Source: Pseudonocardia halophobica
Lineage (GTDB): Bacteria; Actinomycetota; Actinomycetes; Mycobacteriales; Pseudonocardiaceae
NCBI RefSeq assembly: GCF_027922425.1
Contig: NZ_BSFQ01000006.1
Location: 172,003 to 236,002 of the forward strand
Direction: 5' to 3'
Length of the DNA stretch: 64,000 nucleotides
The notes under the pieces were generated by a model. That model had not been told where the DNA came from and ran no database searches. It was given only the letters and a program-made list of their open reading frames with translations. Position 1 is the stretch's first letter, and every line of letters starts with the position of its first letter. Position numbers and translations under genes: made by a program. Of this stretch, positions 25,800 to 35,645 are shown piece by piece.

Positions 25800-26507
25800 T
25801 CAGTACGCCCCGTCGCCCTTGATGACCGTGCCGACGGTCCGGACCAGGATCTTCAGGTCCAGGGCGGGGGACCAGGTGTCGACGTAGCGGGCGTCGAGGG
25901 TGATCGACTCGCCCCAGGACAGGTCGCTGCGTCCGGAGACCTGCCACAGCCCGGTCATGCCGGGCTTGACCATCAGCCGACGACGGGCGGCGGCGCAGTA
26001 GAGGTCGACCTCGCGCTGCAGGGCGGGCCGGGGGCCGACGAGGGCCATGGTGCCGCCGATGACGTTGAACAGCTGGGGCAGCTCGTCGAGCGAGTACTTG
26101 CGCAGCACCGCCCCGACTCCGGTGATCCGGGGGTCCCGCGCGATCTTGAACAGCGGCCCGGCGGCCTCGTTGGCGGACTGCAGGGCCGCGAGCCGCGCCT
26201 CGGCGTCGACCACCATGGTCCGGAACTTGACCATCCGGAAGTGGCGCCCGTCCTGTCCGACGCGGGTCTGGCGGAAGAACACCGGCCCTCCGTCGAGCTT
26301 GACGGCGAGAGCGACGCCGAGCAGGACCGGCAGAACGAGCAGCACGATCAGCACCGCCACGACCGCGTTGAGCACCGACCAGATGGTCCCGGCCCGCCGC
26401 GCCGGCGGCAGCTCCAGCGCGCGGACGGCCTCGATGGGCGCCGGGCGTTGGGCGGGGACGGGAACGCTGCTGAGGTCGACGGTGAGCTCGTCGAACGCGG
26501 CGGTCAT
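25800..26507 (-). CDS. bacterial sugar-phosphate transferase (polyprenyl-phosphate initiating enzyme)
   Basis: 235 residues from the ATG at 26507. One TM helix (VLNAVVAVLIVLLVLPVLLG) and the bac_transf domain: GGPVFFRQTRVGQDGRHF, MVKFRTMV, RDPRITGVGAVLRKYSLDEL, PQLFNVIGGTMALVGPRPAL, KPGMTGLWQVSGRS. It lacks the multi-TM N-terminus of WbaP, so it belongs to the short PglC/WecA-unrelated 'small' class. It transfers a sugar-1-phosphate to the lipid carrier, the first step of Wzx/Wzy-type polymer assembly, and presumably serves the cluster downstream (33-47 kb) although separated from it by the cellulose-like operon. Confidence 0.9.
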   Translation of the reverse strand: MTAAFDELTVDLSSVPVPAQRPAPIEAVRALELPPARRAGTIWSVLNAVVAVLIVLLVLPVLLGVALAVKLDGGPVFFRQTRVGQDGRHFRMVKFRTMVVDAEARLAALQSANEAAGPLFKIARDPRITGVGAVLRKYSLDELPQLFNVIGGTMALVGPRPALQREVDLYCAAARRRLMVKPGMTGLWQVSGRSDLSWGESITLDARYVDTWSPALDLKILVRTVGTVIKGDGAY

Positions 26508-26933
26508 GTCGGGCTACTCCTCGTGGCTCCAGATACGGACCCCCTCGATCCACATCTGCTCCGCTTGTCGGCCATCCCGGTGACCCTGTTAGCCCAACGC
26601 GTCACTGATCGTCACAAGTGATGATCGAAGCTATCTGGCGACCGGAACGAGCGGAGCCAGAGGCGTTGGTCCTGTGATCCGGGAGACCTTCTGAGACGCA
26701 GCGCGGACCAGGTAGAGCGCCGTGAGTAGTCCGCTCTGCCTCAACCTGCACTCCGAACAGCGCAGCAAGGGCTCTACGCCAGGCGGGAAACCGAACAGTC
26801 CGGACCTTACTCGCACGTAACGCCACGCAACGCGATCTCGAAAGGGTGATGCACGGGCAGCGTCCCAGCACTCTCCGTGCCAGTGGCGTCCACCAAGGTG
26901 GTGTACGACCGGCCCGGTGACGGGCGGGTCGAG
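26508..26933. other. intergenic region without convincing gene
   Basis: About 425 bp between the sugar transferase start and the IS256-type element. Short minus-strand frames exist but lack RBS, codon bias and family motifs. It should contain the promoter of the sugar transferase; no clear boxes seen. Confidence 0.5.
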
Positions 26934-27891
26934 GTGTAGGGCGGCCACCGCGTGATCTTCTGAAGGCCTCTCACAGTCTCCGGAAGGTGATCACGCGATG
27001 ACCACGCCCTCAAGTATCGACCCCACCCAGTTCCTGCACGAACAGCTGTCCCAGGCGAGCCCGGACCTGTTGCGGCAGATGCTGACCACGTTCATCAACA
27101 CGCTCATGTCGGCCGAGGCCGACGCGGTGTGCGGCGCCGGCTATGGCGAACGCTCCGAGCAGCGCACCAACACCCGCAACGGCTACCGCCACCGCGACTT
27201 CGACACCCGCGCCGGCACGCTGCAGGTGGCGATCCCGAAACTGCGGTCCGGCAGCTACTTCCCGGACTGGCTGCTCGAGCGCCGCCGACGCGCGGAGCGG
27301 GCGCTGACCACGGTGGTGGTGACCTGCTATCTGCTCGGCGTGTCGACTCGGCGGATGGAGAAGCTCGTCGAGTCCCTCGGCATCACCAGACTGTCGAAGT
27401 CGCAGGTCTCGATCGTGGCGTCCGAGCTCGACGCACTCGGTCTACGACCAGCCCGACGCCTCCTCGGTGCACGCCCAGTTCGACCGGGTCCTCGACACCC
27501 TGGCCGACAAGCTGCCCAAGGTCGCCGAGCACCTCGACACCGCTCGCACCGACGTGCTGGCGTTCACGTCCTTCCCGAAGGAGGTGTGGCGCCAGATCTG
27601 GTCGAACAACCCGAGCGAGCGACTCAACCGCGAGATCCGCCGCCGCACCGACGTCGTCGGGATCTTCCCCGACCGCGATGCCCTGATCCGCCTCGTCGGC
27701 GCGGTCCTGGCCGAGCAGCACGACGAATGGGCCGAAGGACGCCGCTACCTCGGTCTCGACGTCCTCGCACGGGCCCGCGTCACCGCCGTCCCCGACGCCA
27801 TCGCCGGCAACGAGGAGGTGAGCTCCACCGACACCATCCCGGCGCTCAGCGCCTGACAGAACAAGAAGATCACGCGTCAGCCGTCACACAC
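26934..27891 (+). mobile_element. IS256-family element with internal deletion
   Basis: Terminal inverted repeats: 28-bp ends (26934-26961 and the complement of 27864-27891) match at 22 positions, sharing CGCGTGATCTTCT. No clear target duplication is visible in the flanks. The only gene inside is a transposase lacking its catalytic core, so the element is non-autonomous. Its right end lies 71 bp upstream of the cslA start and may have replaced or altered that promoter. Confidence 0.8.
26998..27856 (+). pseudogene. IS256-family transposase, catalytic core deleted
   Basis: The N-terminal part (26998-~27433) reads MTTPSSIDPTQFLHEQLSQ ... [17 protein letters not shown], as in IS256 transposases. 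From ~27440 another frame gives [19 protein letters not shown] ... [20 protein letters not shown] ... [11 protein letters not shown], the C-terminal part. Roughly 170 residues in between, including most of the DDE core, are missing, and the junction is out of frame. Dead gene. Confidence 0.88.
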
Positions 27892-27962
27892 CACGCCAGC
27901 GGACTTGACCTCCGTGCCGGGGAAGCGTGCCGCCGCGCGCCCCGTCGAGGCCTGCACGTCAG

Positions 27963-29816
27963 ATGGGATCAGCAGTGGCGAGTCCAGTCGGGGAACAGGA
28001 ACGCGTCCGCGCCTTCAGCGAGATCTCCGGCCCGATCACCGAGCCACCCGCCGACCGGCCCTACCAGGTCGAGTTCAAGGGCGTGCACAAGTCCGACGGC
28101 CCCCGCCGCTACGCGGGGTCCCTCGCGATCGTCGTCCTCAACGTCGCCGTCGAGATCGGCTTCGTGCTGTGGCTGCTGCACCCCAGCCACCGCCCCGAGG
28201 TCGACGGCAACACTTTCGCCCAAGCCGCCAACGTGTTCGTCATCGCCTCGATCGCGCTGGTCGAGGCGCTACGCCTGGTCAACGTCGTCTCGCTGTCGTT
28301 GGCCTCGATCCTCGCCCGCGACCCGATCCCGGTCCGCCCGGACAGCGGCCTACGGGTGGCGTTCCTGACCACGATCGTGCCCGGTAAGGAGCCGATCGAG
28401 ATGGTCCGGACCACCCTCGAGGCGGCCCGGCGGATCCGCCACGACGGCCGGTTCGACGTCTGGCTCCTCGACGAGGGCGACGCCCCGGCGGTCAAGGAGA
28501 TGTGCCTCGAAACGGGCGTGCACCACTTCTCCCGCAAGGGCGTCGAGGCCTACAACCAGCCCCGCGGCTTCTTCAAGGCGAAGACCAAGCACGGCAACTA
28601 CAACGCCTGGGTCGACGCCCACGGCTACCGCTACGACGTCTTCCTCTCCGTCGACCCCGACCACGTCCCGCTGCCGAACTACGCGGAGCGGATGCTCGGC
28701 TACTTCCGGGACCCGGACGTCGCGTTCGTGGTCGGCCCGCAGTGCTACGCCAACGTCGACAACTTCGTGACCAAGGCCGCCGAGTCGCAGCAGTTCCCCT
28801 TCCACAGCGTGATCCAGCGGGCGGCGAACGCCTACGGCATCCCGATGCTGGTCGGCACGAACAACGCCGTCCGCATCGACGCGCTGATGTGCATCGGCGG
28901 CCTCGCGGACTCGATCACCGAGGACATGGCGACCGGCCTGGCGCTGCACACCCGCCGCAACCCCGGGACCGGCCGGCGGTGGCGCTCGGTCTACACGCCC
29001 GACGTCGTCGCGGTGGGGGAGGGCCCCTCCTCCTGGACCGACTACTTCAGCCAGCAGCTGCGCTGGTCCCGCGGCACCTTCGAGATCCTCTCCGGCACCT
29101 TCTGGCGCCGGTTCCTGCGCCTGACGCCCGGCCGGATGCTGCACTACCTGCTGATTACGACCTTCTACCCGTCGATGGCGGTCGGCTGGATCCTCGGCGC
29201 CGTCAACGCCACGCTGTACCTGGCCTTCGGCGTCGCCGGCATCGTGGTCCCGCCCGAGCTGTGGCTCGCCCTCTACGTCGACGCCACGCTCTTCCAGGCG
29301 TGGGTCTACATCCGCAACCGCCGCTACAACGTCAGCCCCTACGAGGAGACGGGCAGCGCCGGGCTGCGCGGGATGGCGATGTCGGTGCTCTCCGCGCCGA
29401 TCTACGCGAGCGCGCTGACCGCCACGGTCCTGCGCCGGCCCGCGAAGTTCGTGGTCACCCCGAAGGCCGACGCGTCGTCGCCGGACCGGGTGGACACCTT
29501 CCGTCGGCACCTGCAGTGGTCCGCCCTGCTCGCCGCCGCGCTCGTCACCTCGGTGGTCCTCGGCTACGCCAACGTGGACGTGATGATGTGGCCGGCGATC
29601 GCGCTGCTGGTCAGCCTCGCCCCGCTGGCCATCTGGCTCCTCGAGCGCGACGACGACGCCACCGGGACCCAGTCCCCGAGCGAGCTCGTGGGCGCCACCG
29701 CCCCCGTCCGCCCGCTCCGCCCGCAGCCGCACATCCCGGCCCAGCCCGGCCTGCTGCGACCGGGTGCGGTCCCCGCTCCCCGTAACACCGACGACGAGAT
29801 CGGAGCCATCGCGTGA
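27963..29816 (+). CDS. cslA: cellulose-synthase-like glycosyltransferase CslA
   Basis: 617 residues from the ATG at 27963. Family 2 processive glycosyltransferase: two N-terminal TM helices (SLAIVVLNVAVEIGFVLWLL and a second near VFVIASIALVEAL), then the catalytic loop with DEGD (~169), SVDPDHVP (~231), ITEDM (~319) and QQLRWSRG (QxxRW, ~365), then further TM helices. It polymerises a beta-glucan from UDP-sugar and exports it across the membrane. Followed with 4-bp overlap by glxA and a GH6 cellulase, the operon known from Streptomyces to make a hyphal-tip glycan. The IS256-type remnant directly upstream may affect expression. Confidence 0.9.
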   Translation: MGSAVASPVGEQERVRAFSEISGPITEPPADRPYQVEFKGVHKSDGPRRYAGSLAIVVLNVAVEIGFVLWLLHPSHRPEVDGNTFAQAANVFVIASIALVEALRLVNVVSLSLASILARDPIPVRPDSGLRVAFLTTIVPGKEPIEMVRTTLEAARRIRHDGRFDVWLLDEGDAPAVKEMCLETGVHHFSRKGVEAYNQPRGFFKAKTKHGNYNAWVDAHGYRYDVFLSVDPDHVPLPNYAERMLGYFRDPDVAFVVGPQCYANVDNFVTKAAESQQFPFHSVIQRAANAYGIPMLVGTNNAVRIDALMCIGGLADSITEDMATGLALHTRRNPGTGRRWRSVYTPDVVAVGEGPSSWTDYFSQQLRWSRGTFEILSGTFWRRFLRLTPGRMLHYLLITTFYPSMAVGWILGAVNATLYLAFGVAGIVVPPELWLALYVDATLFQAWVYIRNRRYNVSPYEETGSAGLRGMAMSVLSAPIYASALTATVLRRPAKFVVTPKADASSPDRVDTFRRHLQWSALLAAALVTSVVLGYANVDVMMWPAIALLVSLAPLAIWLLERDDDATGTQSPSELVGATAPVRPLRPQPHIPAQPGLLRPGAVPAPRNTDDEIGAIA

Positions 29817-31771
29817 AGCGCGCCCTTCGCGCCGTCCTGGGACGGCTGGTCCGGCACCGCAAGCTGGCCACCCTCGTGACGGTCCCCGGCGTCCTGCTCG
29901 CCGTGAACGTGCCGCCCGCGGTGGCGTTCGTGAGCGACTACCAGCACGACAAGCTGATCAACAGCGCCGAGTACAAGGCGCAGTACGGCAAGTGGGACGT
30001 CATCGACCTCCCCTCCGACCTGCGTGTCAACGCCATCCACGCCGCGCTGCTGCCCACCGGCAAGCTGCTGATCATCGCCGGCTCGGGCAACGACCAGACC
30101 CAGTTCGACGCCGGCACCTTCACGTCCCTCGTCTACGACCCCGCCACCGGGCAGGGCCGGATCGTGCTCACGCCCGACGACATGTTCTGCGGCGGGCACG
30201 CCTTCCTCTCCGACGGCAACCTGCTCGTCGCCGGCGGCACCCAGCGCTACGAGATCCTCGACGGCGCGGTGACCAAGGCGGCTGGCCAGCTCGTGGTCAA
30301 GAACGAGAACCCCGACGCCGGCCGGGACTTCCCGAAGGGCACCGAGTTCGTCGCGCCCGACAGCCGGAAGTACCTCGCCACCAACGCCTTCACGGTGAAG
30401 CCCGCGACCAAGACCCAGATGGGCAAGCGCGGCAACGTCACCGTCACCGCGAGCGAGACGCAAGGTGTGGGTCGAGTCCGAGGACACCGGCACCGCCGGC
30501 GTCACCGACGTCCCGACGCAGTACACGATCACCGGCCTGACCGGCGCCGACGCGGACAACGTCTACGGCCTCGGCCAGAAGATGACCATGGACAAGCAGG
30601 ACTACCAGGGCATCGAGCAGGCCTACGAGTTCGACCCCTTCGCCGAGGAGTACGTGCGGGTGGGGGACATGAACCAAAAGCGCTGGTACCCCACGCTGAC
30701 CGGCCTGCCCGACGGCACCGTGCTCACGACCTCGGGGCTCGACGGCAGCGGCGTGATCCTGCCCGGCCAGAACGAGATCTACGACCCGAAGAGCAAGACC
30801 TGGACCGAGCGTCCGGACCTGTTCCGCTACTTCCCGACCTACCCCGCGATCTTCCAGACCGCGAAGGAGGGGACGCTCTTCTACACCGGCTCCAACGCCG
30901 GCTACGGCCCCGCCGACCAGGGCCGCGTCCCAGGCTTCTGGAACCCCGGGGACAACTCGTTCGAGCCCGTCGCCGGGCTGCGCGACGCCGACCAGATGGA
31001 GACGAGCGGCTCGGCCTGGGCCGGGCCGGTCCAGGACCAGAAGATGATCGTGGTCGGGGGCGGCGGCGTCGGCGAGTCTCCGCTGACCAGCAAGCGGATC
31101 GACGTCATCGACCTCAAGAAGGGCCCGAAGGCCGCGTACACACCCGGCCCGGACCTGCCGGTGCCGACCCGCTACCCGAACGTCGTGCAGCTGCCCGACG
31201 ACTCGCTGCTGATCGCGAACGGCTCGCGCGACTACCGCGGCAAGGGCGCGAGCGACAACCTGGTCGCGAGCCTCTACCACCCGGACACGAACACGCTCTC
31301 GGCCGCCGCGGACCCGTTCGTCGGCCGCGACTACCACTCCGAGGGCATCCTGCTGCCCACCGGCCAGGTGATGACCCTCGGCGGCAACTCGCTGTTCAAG
31401 GACGCCGCGGACACCAAGACCGCGCCCTTCGAGCAGCGGCTGGAGATCTACACGCCGCCGTACCTGTCCACGGGCCGCAGCCGACGATCACCACGGCGCC
31501 GGACACCGCGGCCCTCGGCTCCACGATCACCGTCGCCTCGCCCGAGGCCGGGCAGATCGCGAAGGCGCGGCTGATCCGGCCGTCCGCGGCCACGCACGCC
31601 ACGGACGTCGAGCAGCGCAGCGTGGCCCTGGACGTCACGACGAACCCGAATGGCACGCTGGACCTCGCGATCCCCGAGCAGCCGACGCTGGTCCCGCCCG
31701 GCTACTACATGCTGTTCCTGGTCGACGGCGCAGGCACGCCTTCGAAGGCGCACTGGGTGCACGTCACGTGA
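29813..31771 (+). pseudogene. glxA: GlxA-like copper-radical oxidase, two frameshifts
   Basis: Starts with GTG overlapping cslA. An N-terminal TM/signal (LATLVTVPGVLLAVNVPPAVAF) is followed by a galactose-oxidase-type propeller. Ligand and cofactor residues are recognisable: Cys in DMFCGGHAFL, Tyr in KRWYPTLTG, Tyr-His in GRDYHSEGILL, and a final His in ATHATDVEQRS. The frame shifts at ~30461 (one base extra) and back at ~31478 (one base missing); the middle portion is coded from ~30462 to ~31480 in another frame. The lesions compensate and the rest is well conserved, so sequencing error is as likely as true decay. GlxA oxidises or modifies the CslA glycan in Streptomyces. Confidence 0.85.
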
Positions 31772-32829
31772 GCGCGGAGACCGCTCTGCCAGAATCGGTG
31801 GACGTGGCTCGACGTCGTCTGTCCCGCTGGTTGGGCAGCCTCCTGTCCGGTGGCGTGCTGGCCGCCGCTGCACTGGGCTGCTCCTCGGGTGGGGAGCAGC
31901 CGAGCGCGACGCCCACGGCCGATTCGGCGGTCACCTCGCCGACGGGCTTCTACGTCGACCCGACCACACCCGCCGCGGCGCAGGTCATGACGTGGGAGCA
32001 ACAAGGCCGCACGGACGACGCCCAGGAAATCCGGAAGATCGCCGAGCAGCCGGTCCCGCTGTGGGTCTCCGCTGATCCCGCAGCCGTCGAGTCCGAGACC
32101 CGGGCGTACGTCGGGCGCGCGCAGCAGGCCGGCCAGAAGCCGCTGGTGGTGGGCTACAACATCCCGCACCGGGACTGCGGCAGCTTCTCCGGCGGCGGCG
32201 CGACCGACGGCGGCCAGTACCGCCAGTGGGTCAAGGGCCTGGCCGCGGCGCTCGACGGTGCCGGCGCCACGGTGGTCCTCGAACCCGACGCGGTGCCGCA
32301 CGAGATCTCCGGCTGCGTGGACGGCAACCTGCGCGACGAGCGCTACGAGCTTCTCGGCGAGGCGATCGACCAGCTCAAGGGGGCGGGTGCGCGGGTGTAC
32401 CTCGACGCCGGCAACCCCGGCTTCATCACCGACACCGGCGCTCTCGCCGCGGCGCTGGACCGGTCGGGGGTGAAGCGGGCGGACGGCTTCGCGCTCAACG
32501 TCGCCAACTTCTGGACCACCGAGGACAACGTCGCCTACGGCACGAAGATCTCCGAGGCGCTGGGCGGGGCCCCCTTCGTGATCGACACCAGCCGCAACGG
32601 CGCGGGCCCGGTGGGGTCCGATCAGGTCAACGGTGCCCCGAGCTTCTGCAACCCACCCGGCCGTGCCCTCGGCGCGAGGCCCACCACCCAGAGCGGCAAC
32701 CCGCTGGTCGACGACCTGCTGTGGGTCAAGCGGCCGGGCGAGTCGGACGGCGCGTGCCGGCCGGGGGAGCCGCCGGCGGGGCAGTGGTACCCGGACTACG
32801 CGCTGGGGTTCGCGGAGCGGGCGGGGTAG
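31768..32829 (+). CDS. GH6-family endoglucanase lipoprotein (CslZ-like)
   Basis: 353 residues from a GTG overlapping the glxA stop. A lipobox (AAAALGC) at ~38 and a Ser/Thr/Pro-rich linker precede a GH6 domain. Signature elements: YNIPHRDCGSFSGGGA, VVLEPDAVPH (catalytic acid), YLDAGNPGF, ALNVANFWTTED, FVIDTSRNGAGP, CNPPGRALGARPTT and LLWVKRPGESDG. It hydrolyses beta-1,4-glucan at the cell surface. In the CslA-GlxA operon this enzyme probably trims or releases nascent glycan during tip growth. Confidence 0.9.
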   Translation: MSAETALPESVDVARRRLSRWLGSLLSGGVLAAAALGCSSGGEQPSATPTADSAVTSPTGFYVDPTTPAAAQVMTWEQQGRTDDAQEIRKIAEQPVPLWVSADPAAVESETRAYVGRAQQAGQKPLVVGYNIPHRDCGSFSGGGATDGGQYRQWVKGLAAALDGAGATVVLEPDAVPHEISGCVDGNLRDERYELLGEAIDQLKGAGARVYLDAGNPGFITDTGALAAALDRSGVKRADGFALNVANFWTTEDNVAYGTKISEALGGAPFVIDTSRNGAGPVGSDQVNGAPSFCNPPGRALGARPTTQSGNPLVDDLLWVKRPGESDGACRPGEPPAGQWYPDYALGFAERAG

Positions 32830-33081
32830 AGCCACCCGCGCCGAGGACCGGTGGCGTGACACTCGCCGGCTGCGTAGCCCCTGGCCAGGTCCCTCCGGGA
32901 CGCGATCGCCAAGGCAAAGGAGGACGGCAACATCAGGGGGTGGCGGTGCCGCTGGTCCCGTGTGTATCTGCGGGCGGACTCCCGTCCTCGCGACCGCCAG
33001 ACGGCCTTACATGCGCATTCCAGGCACGATCCGACGACGCAACGGGCCGTGCGAATCTAACCGAGCGCACCGGAAAGCGGC

Positions 33082-34233
33082 TCAGGCGTCCTGTTCTCCG
33101 CCTAGGAGAGCCATTTGGATACTCCGAGCGAACGCATCTTCAGAGTATCTTATGGCTACCGTCCGCTCGGCGTTGCTAGAGATCTGAAGGGCTGTCTGCC
33201 AGTTCAACCATGCGTATTCGACCGCGTCCGCGAGGGTGGTCGGACTCCCAGGCGGAAACAGGACTCCGTCATGGCGATTATGGATAATGTCGCTTAAACC
33301 GCCTACATCGCTAGCAATGACGATGCGGCCACGCGCCATCCCCTCGAGCGCTACCAGACCGAATGGCTCGATACGCGAAGGAACAATAACCACGTGGTGC
33401 TCTCGATAAACATCATCTATGTCTGATCTGAAGTCGTGAATAGTGCAAAAAGCGCCTAGCTTGAGCGTCGAGACCACCTTCCGGATCTCCGAAACGTACC
33501 ACTCGTAGCCACTGAATGCACTACCAATGATAGTTAGCTCGGCTCGAATCCCACGAGTACGTAGCTCGGCGAGCGCTGCGACCGCAACATCCGTTCCTTT
33601 CCGAGGCGAGAGTCGCCCGGGTAGCAGAAGCCGCAGAATTTCGGGTCTCTCATGGGGGAGCGGATCAACCAATCCAGGAGTGCGGACGGTATTCGGAACA
33701 ATAATAGTCTTCTCATCAACCTCACGCCAGCGACCTCCATTTGAGACAAAATCGCGGGCGGCGCGGCTTATGCAGATAACATCGCTTGCCAACCGAGCTG
33801 GAAAGGTAAGCAGCTTCATGAAAACGGGACGGAGTGCGGTCTCTGCCTCATGTACGTGCAGCACCGACCGAACACGTAGGAGGCGTGCCGCGAGGATCGG
33901 AACGGGAATAGTTACTGTACTAATATAGCAGATGCTCGCTCGCGATTCACGAATCATGATCGCTGTGCGTACTAGGCTGCAGAGCGCGTTGAGTGATAGT
34001 AGAACGAGCTTCGTAGGCGATCGAAGGATCTCCTTGCGAAGCACAGCCATTGAGGGGTCTGTTCGTACTTCGACGCCCAACTGCGTCAACATTTCGCTCA
34101 GCGGGCCGGTCGACGGAAGCACCACAGTTATCTCTGTCGATGACTGTATTGCCTCAATTACGCGGAGGAGCATTCGATCGGAGCCATAAAGCTCAACGCT
34201 TGGATGAAAGGCGATCAACCGGATCCCGCTCAC
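33082..34233 (-). CDS. GT4-family glycosyltransferase
   Basis: 383 residues. N-terminal Rossmann half without signal peptide (LIAFHPSVELYGSDRMLL) and the GT4 donor-binding half: LLLPGRLSPRKGTDVAVAAL, DDVYREHHVVIVPSRIEPFGLVALEGMARGR (E-x7-E-type region) and IASDVGGLSDIIHNRHDGVL. A retaining, cytoplasmic transferase adding one sugar to the lipid-linked repeat unit; donor unknown. Last gene of a minus-strand run (40.4 to 33.1 kb) with visibly lower G+C and many A/T-ending codons, unlike flanking genes. 32830-33081 downstream holds no clear gene. Confidence 0.85.
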   Translation of the reverse strand: MSGIRLIAFHPSVELYGSDRMLLRVIEAIQSSTEITVVLPSTGPLSEMLTQLGVEVRTDPSMAVLRKEILRSPTKLVLLSLNALCSLVRTAIMIRESRASICYISTVTIPVPILAARLLRVRSVLHVHEAETALRPVFMKLLTFPARLASDVICISRAARDFVSNGGRWREVDEKTIIVPNTVRTPGLVDPLPHERPEILRLLLPGRLSPRKGTDVAVAALAELRTRGIRAELTIIGSAFSGYEWYVSEIRKVVSTLKLGAFCTIHDFRSDIDDVYREHHVVIVPSRIEPFGLVALEGMARGRIVIASDVGGLSDIIHNRHDGVLFPPGSPTTLADAVEYAWLNWQTALQISSNAERTVAIRYSEDAFARSIQMALLGGEQDA

Positions 34234-34334
34234 CTGCCGGGTAACTCCTCGTCTGCTGCGTGTACGCGTGTCGTCAACCGTACATAGGCCCTAGAGCCAC
34301 TTTTCGCGTATCTGATTCCCAGGAAGGGAAAGTT

Positions 34335-35645
34335 CTAATTTGAGCGGGCTTCTTGTCGGACTTCGCCTTCGACGCCAGGCTGTCCGTCGAGCGTCGAGAT
34401 CGCTACAAAGAACAGACCGATTGCGACGCTGGAGAATTGATCTCTGAACATCTGCGAGGCAAATGTTGTGATGAGGATCAGGAGCCCAATCGACATCACG
34501 TCTCCTGCACGTATCCGGTTTCGGGCGACGGTAACAGTCACAAGCGCTGCGACCATCAAAGCGATTAGACCGGCCAGATAAATAACCCCACCTTGAATTA
34601 GCAGCAACGATCCGCTATTGATGCCCAGGTGAACGTGTATCCGCTGCTTCTGATCATCTACGTTTGAGAGGCCAGCGCCGAGACTCGCTGCATGGTAGTC
34701 GCGATAGGCAACGTAGTTTAGGTATGCACGCTCGTTTCTTGCGTCGGGTACGGTGCTGGACGGGAGGATAATCTCCACATATGATGAATTATCTACAGGG
34801 CGATATGATGAACCGGAGTTACTCAAGAACCCATTCGCGGAAATCACAATCGTAGCGAGAACTGCGAGGGACGCTCCAACAGCTCCTTTCATTCGCCCGG
34901 TGACACAGCTAGACTTGCCAACAAAATATAGCAACACAATCCCAAAGACGGCAAACATCGGGATAAACATCTTGTTGTCGTTCTTGGTAGATATATCAGC
35001 CATTACGCCAAGCTGAATCACAACGACGATCGGCAGTGCGGGGTGTCCTTGTCTGCGTACAATCCGCGTTACATTAAGCCCGAACGTGGCAAGCCATACG
35101 AAGTTCAACACGCTCGCACCGTTCGAGCCAATGAGTCCGTCCATATGATCGAACGCGTTGGGATTGTGCGCGAGAAACGGCTCCATCAAGAACCGTTGAC
35201 TTGAGATCTGTACATAAACAATAGCCGAGTTGACGACGAAGTACACATTCAGAACTTGAGACACGACTGCGACAACTCGAGCCAATGCGTCGTTTGAGTA
35301 CTGACAGGTCAGATGAGCGAAGTAGACAATCGCCGCCACGGGCAGCAAGGCTGTCAGCACGTTGCCTACGCCAACCAACTTAACGCCGCGGAGAGAAAAG
35401 TTTATAAGAACAATTAGTAATAGAGGGAGCAACGGTAATAGGATACGTCGCAGTATGAGGAATTGAGAGTTTCTCACTATACCTCGCGCGCCTGCTATGC
35501 AGGCTACGACGGTGAACACGGTCATCGGGACGGCAGACAACGCCGGGACTGCCTCGCGCATGTACCGGAGAAACAACAGATTGACAAGGAGCAGTGCAAG
35601 AAGGGCCTTGTCGGACCCGCGAACCGCGGCAAGCTGGCTCGGCAT
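34335..35645 (-). CDS. Wzy-like polysaccharide polymerase / O-antigen ligase family membrane protein
   Basis: 436 residues, ATG at 35645 overlapping the flippase stop by one base. At least ten hydrophobic helices (e.g. ILLPLLPLLLIVLINFSL, LTALLPVAAIVYFAHL, GVIYLAGLIALMVAALV) with a large polar loop between late TMs (SSYRPVDNSSYVEIILPSSTVPDARNE... region, ~265-330), as in Wzy/WaaL proteins. These polymerase families are recognised by topology and context more than by motif. Low G+C, multiple TTA codons. Confidence 0.7.
   Translation of the reverse strand: MPSQLAAVRGSDKALLALLLVNLLFLRYMREAVPALSAVPMTVFTVVACIAGARGIVRNSQFLILRRILLPLLPLLLIVLINFSLRGVKLVGVGNVLTALLPVAAIVYFAHLTCQYSNDALARVVAVVSQVLNVYFVVNSAIVYVQISSQRFLMEPFLAHNPNAFDHMDGLIGSNGASVLNFVWLATFGLNVTRIVRRQGHPALPIVVVIQLGVMADISTKNDNKMFIPMFAVFGIVLLYFVGKSSCVTGRMKGAVGASLAVLATIVISANGFLSNSGSSYRPVDNSSYVEIILPSSTVPDARNERAYLNYVAYRDYHAASLGAGLSNVDDQKQRIHVHLGINSGSLLLIQGGVIYLAGLIALMVAALVTVTVARNRIRAGDVMSIGLLILITTFASQMFRDQFSSVAIGLFFVAISTLDGQPGVEGEVRQEARSN

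Noticed and set aside
26602..26948. short minus-strand frames between the sugar transferase and the IS256-type element
   Set aside because: No RBS, no family features, amino-acid composition not protein-like.
28350..29732. 460-codon minus-strand frame in the CslA region
   Set aside because: Shadow of cslA; no start context or domain, whereas the plus strand has all GT2 motifs.
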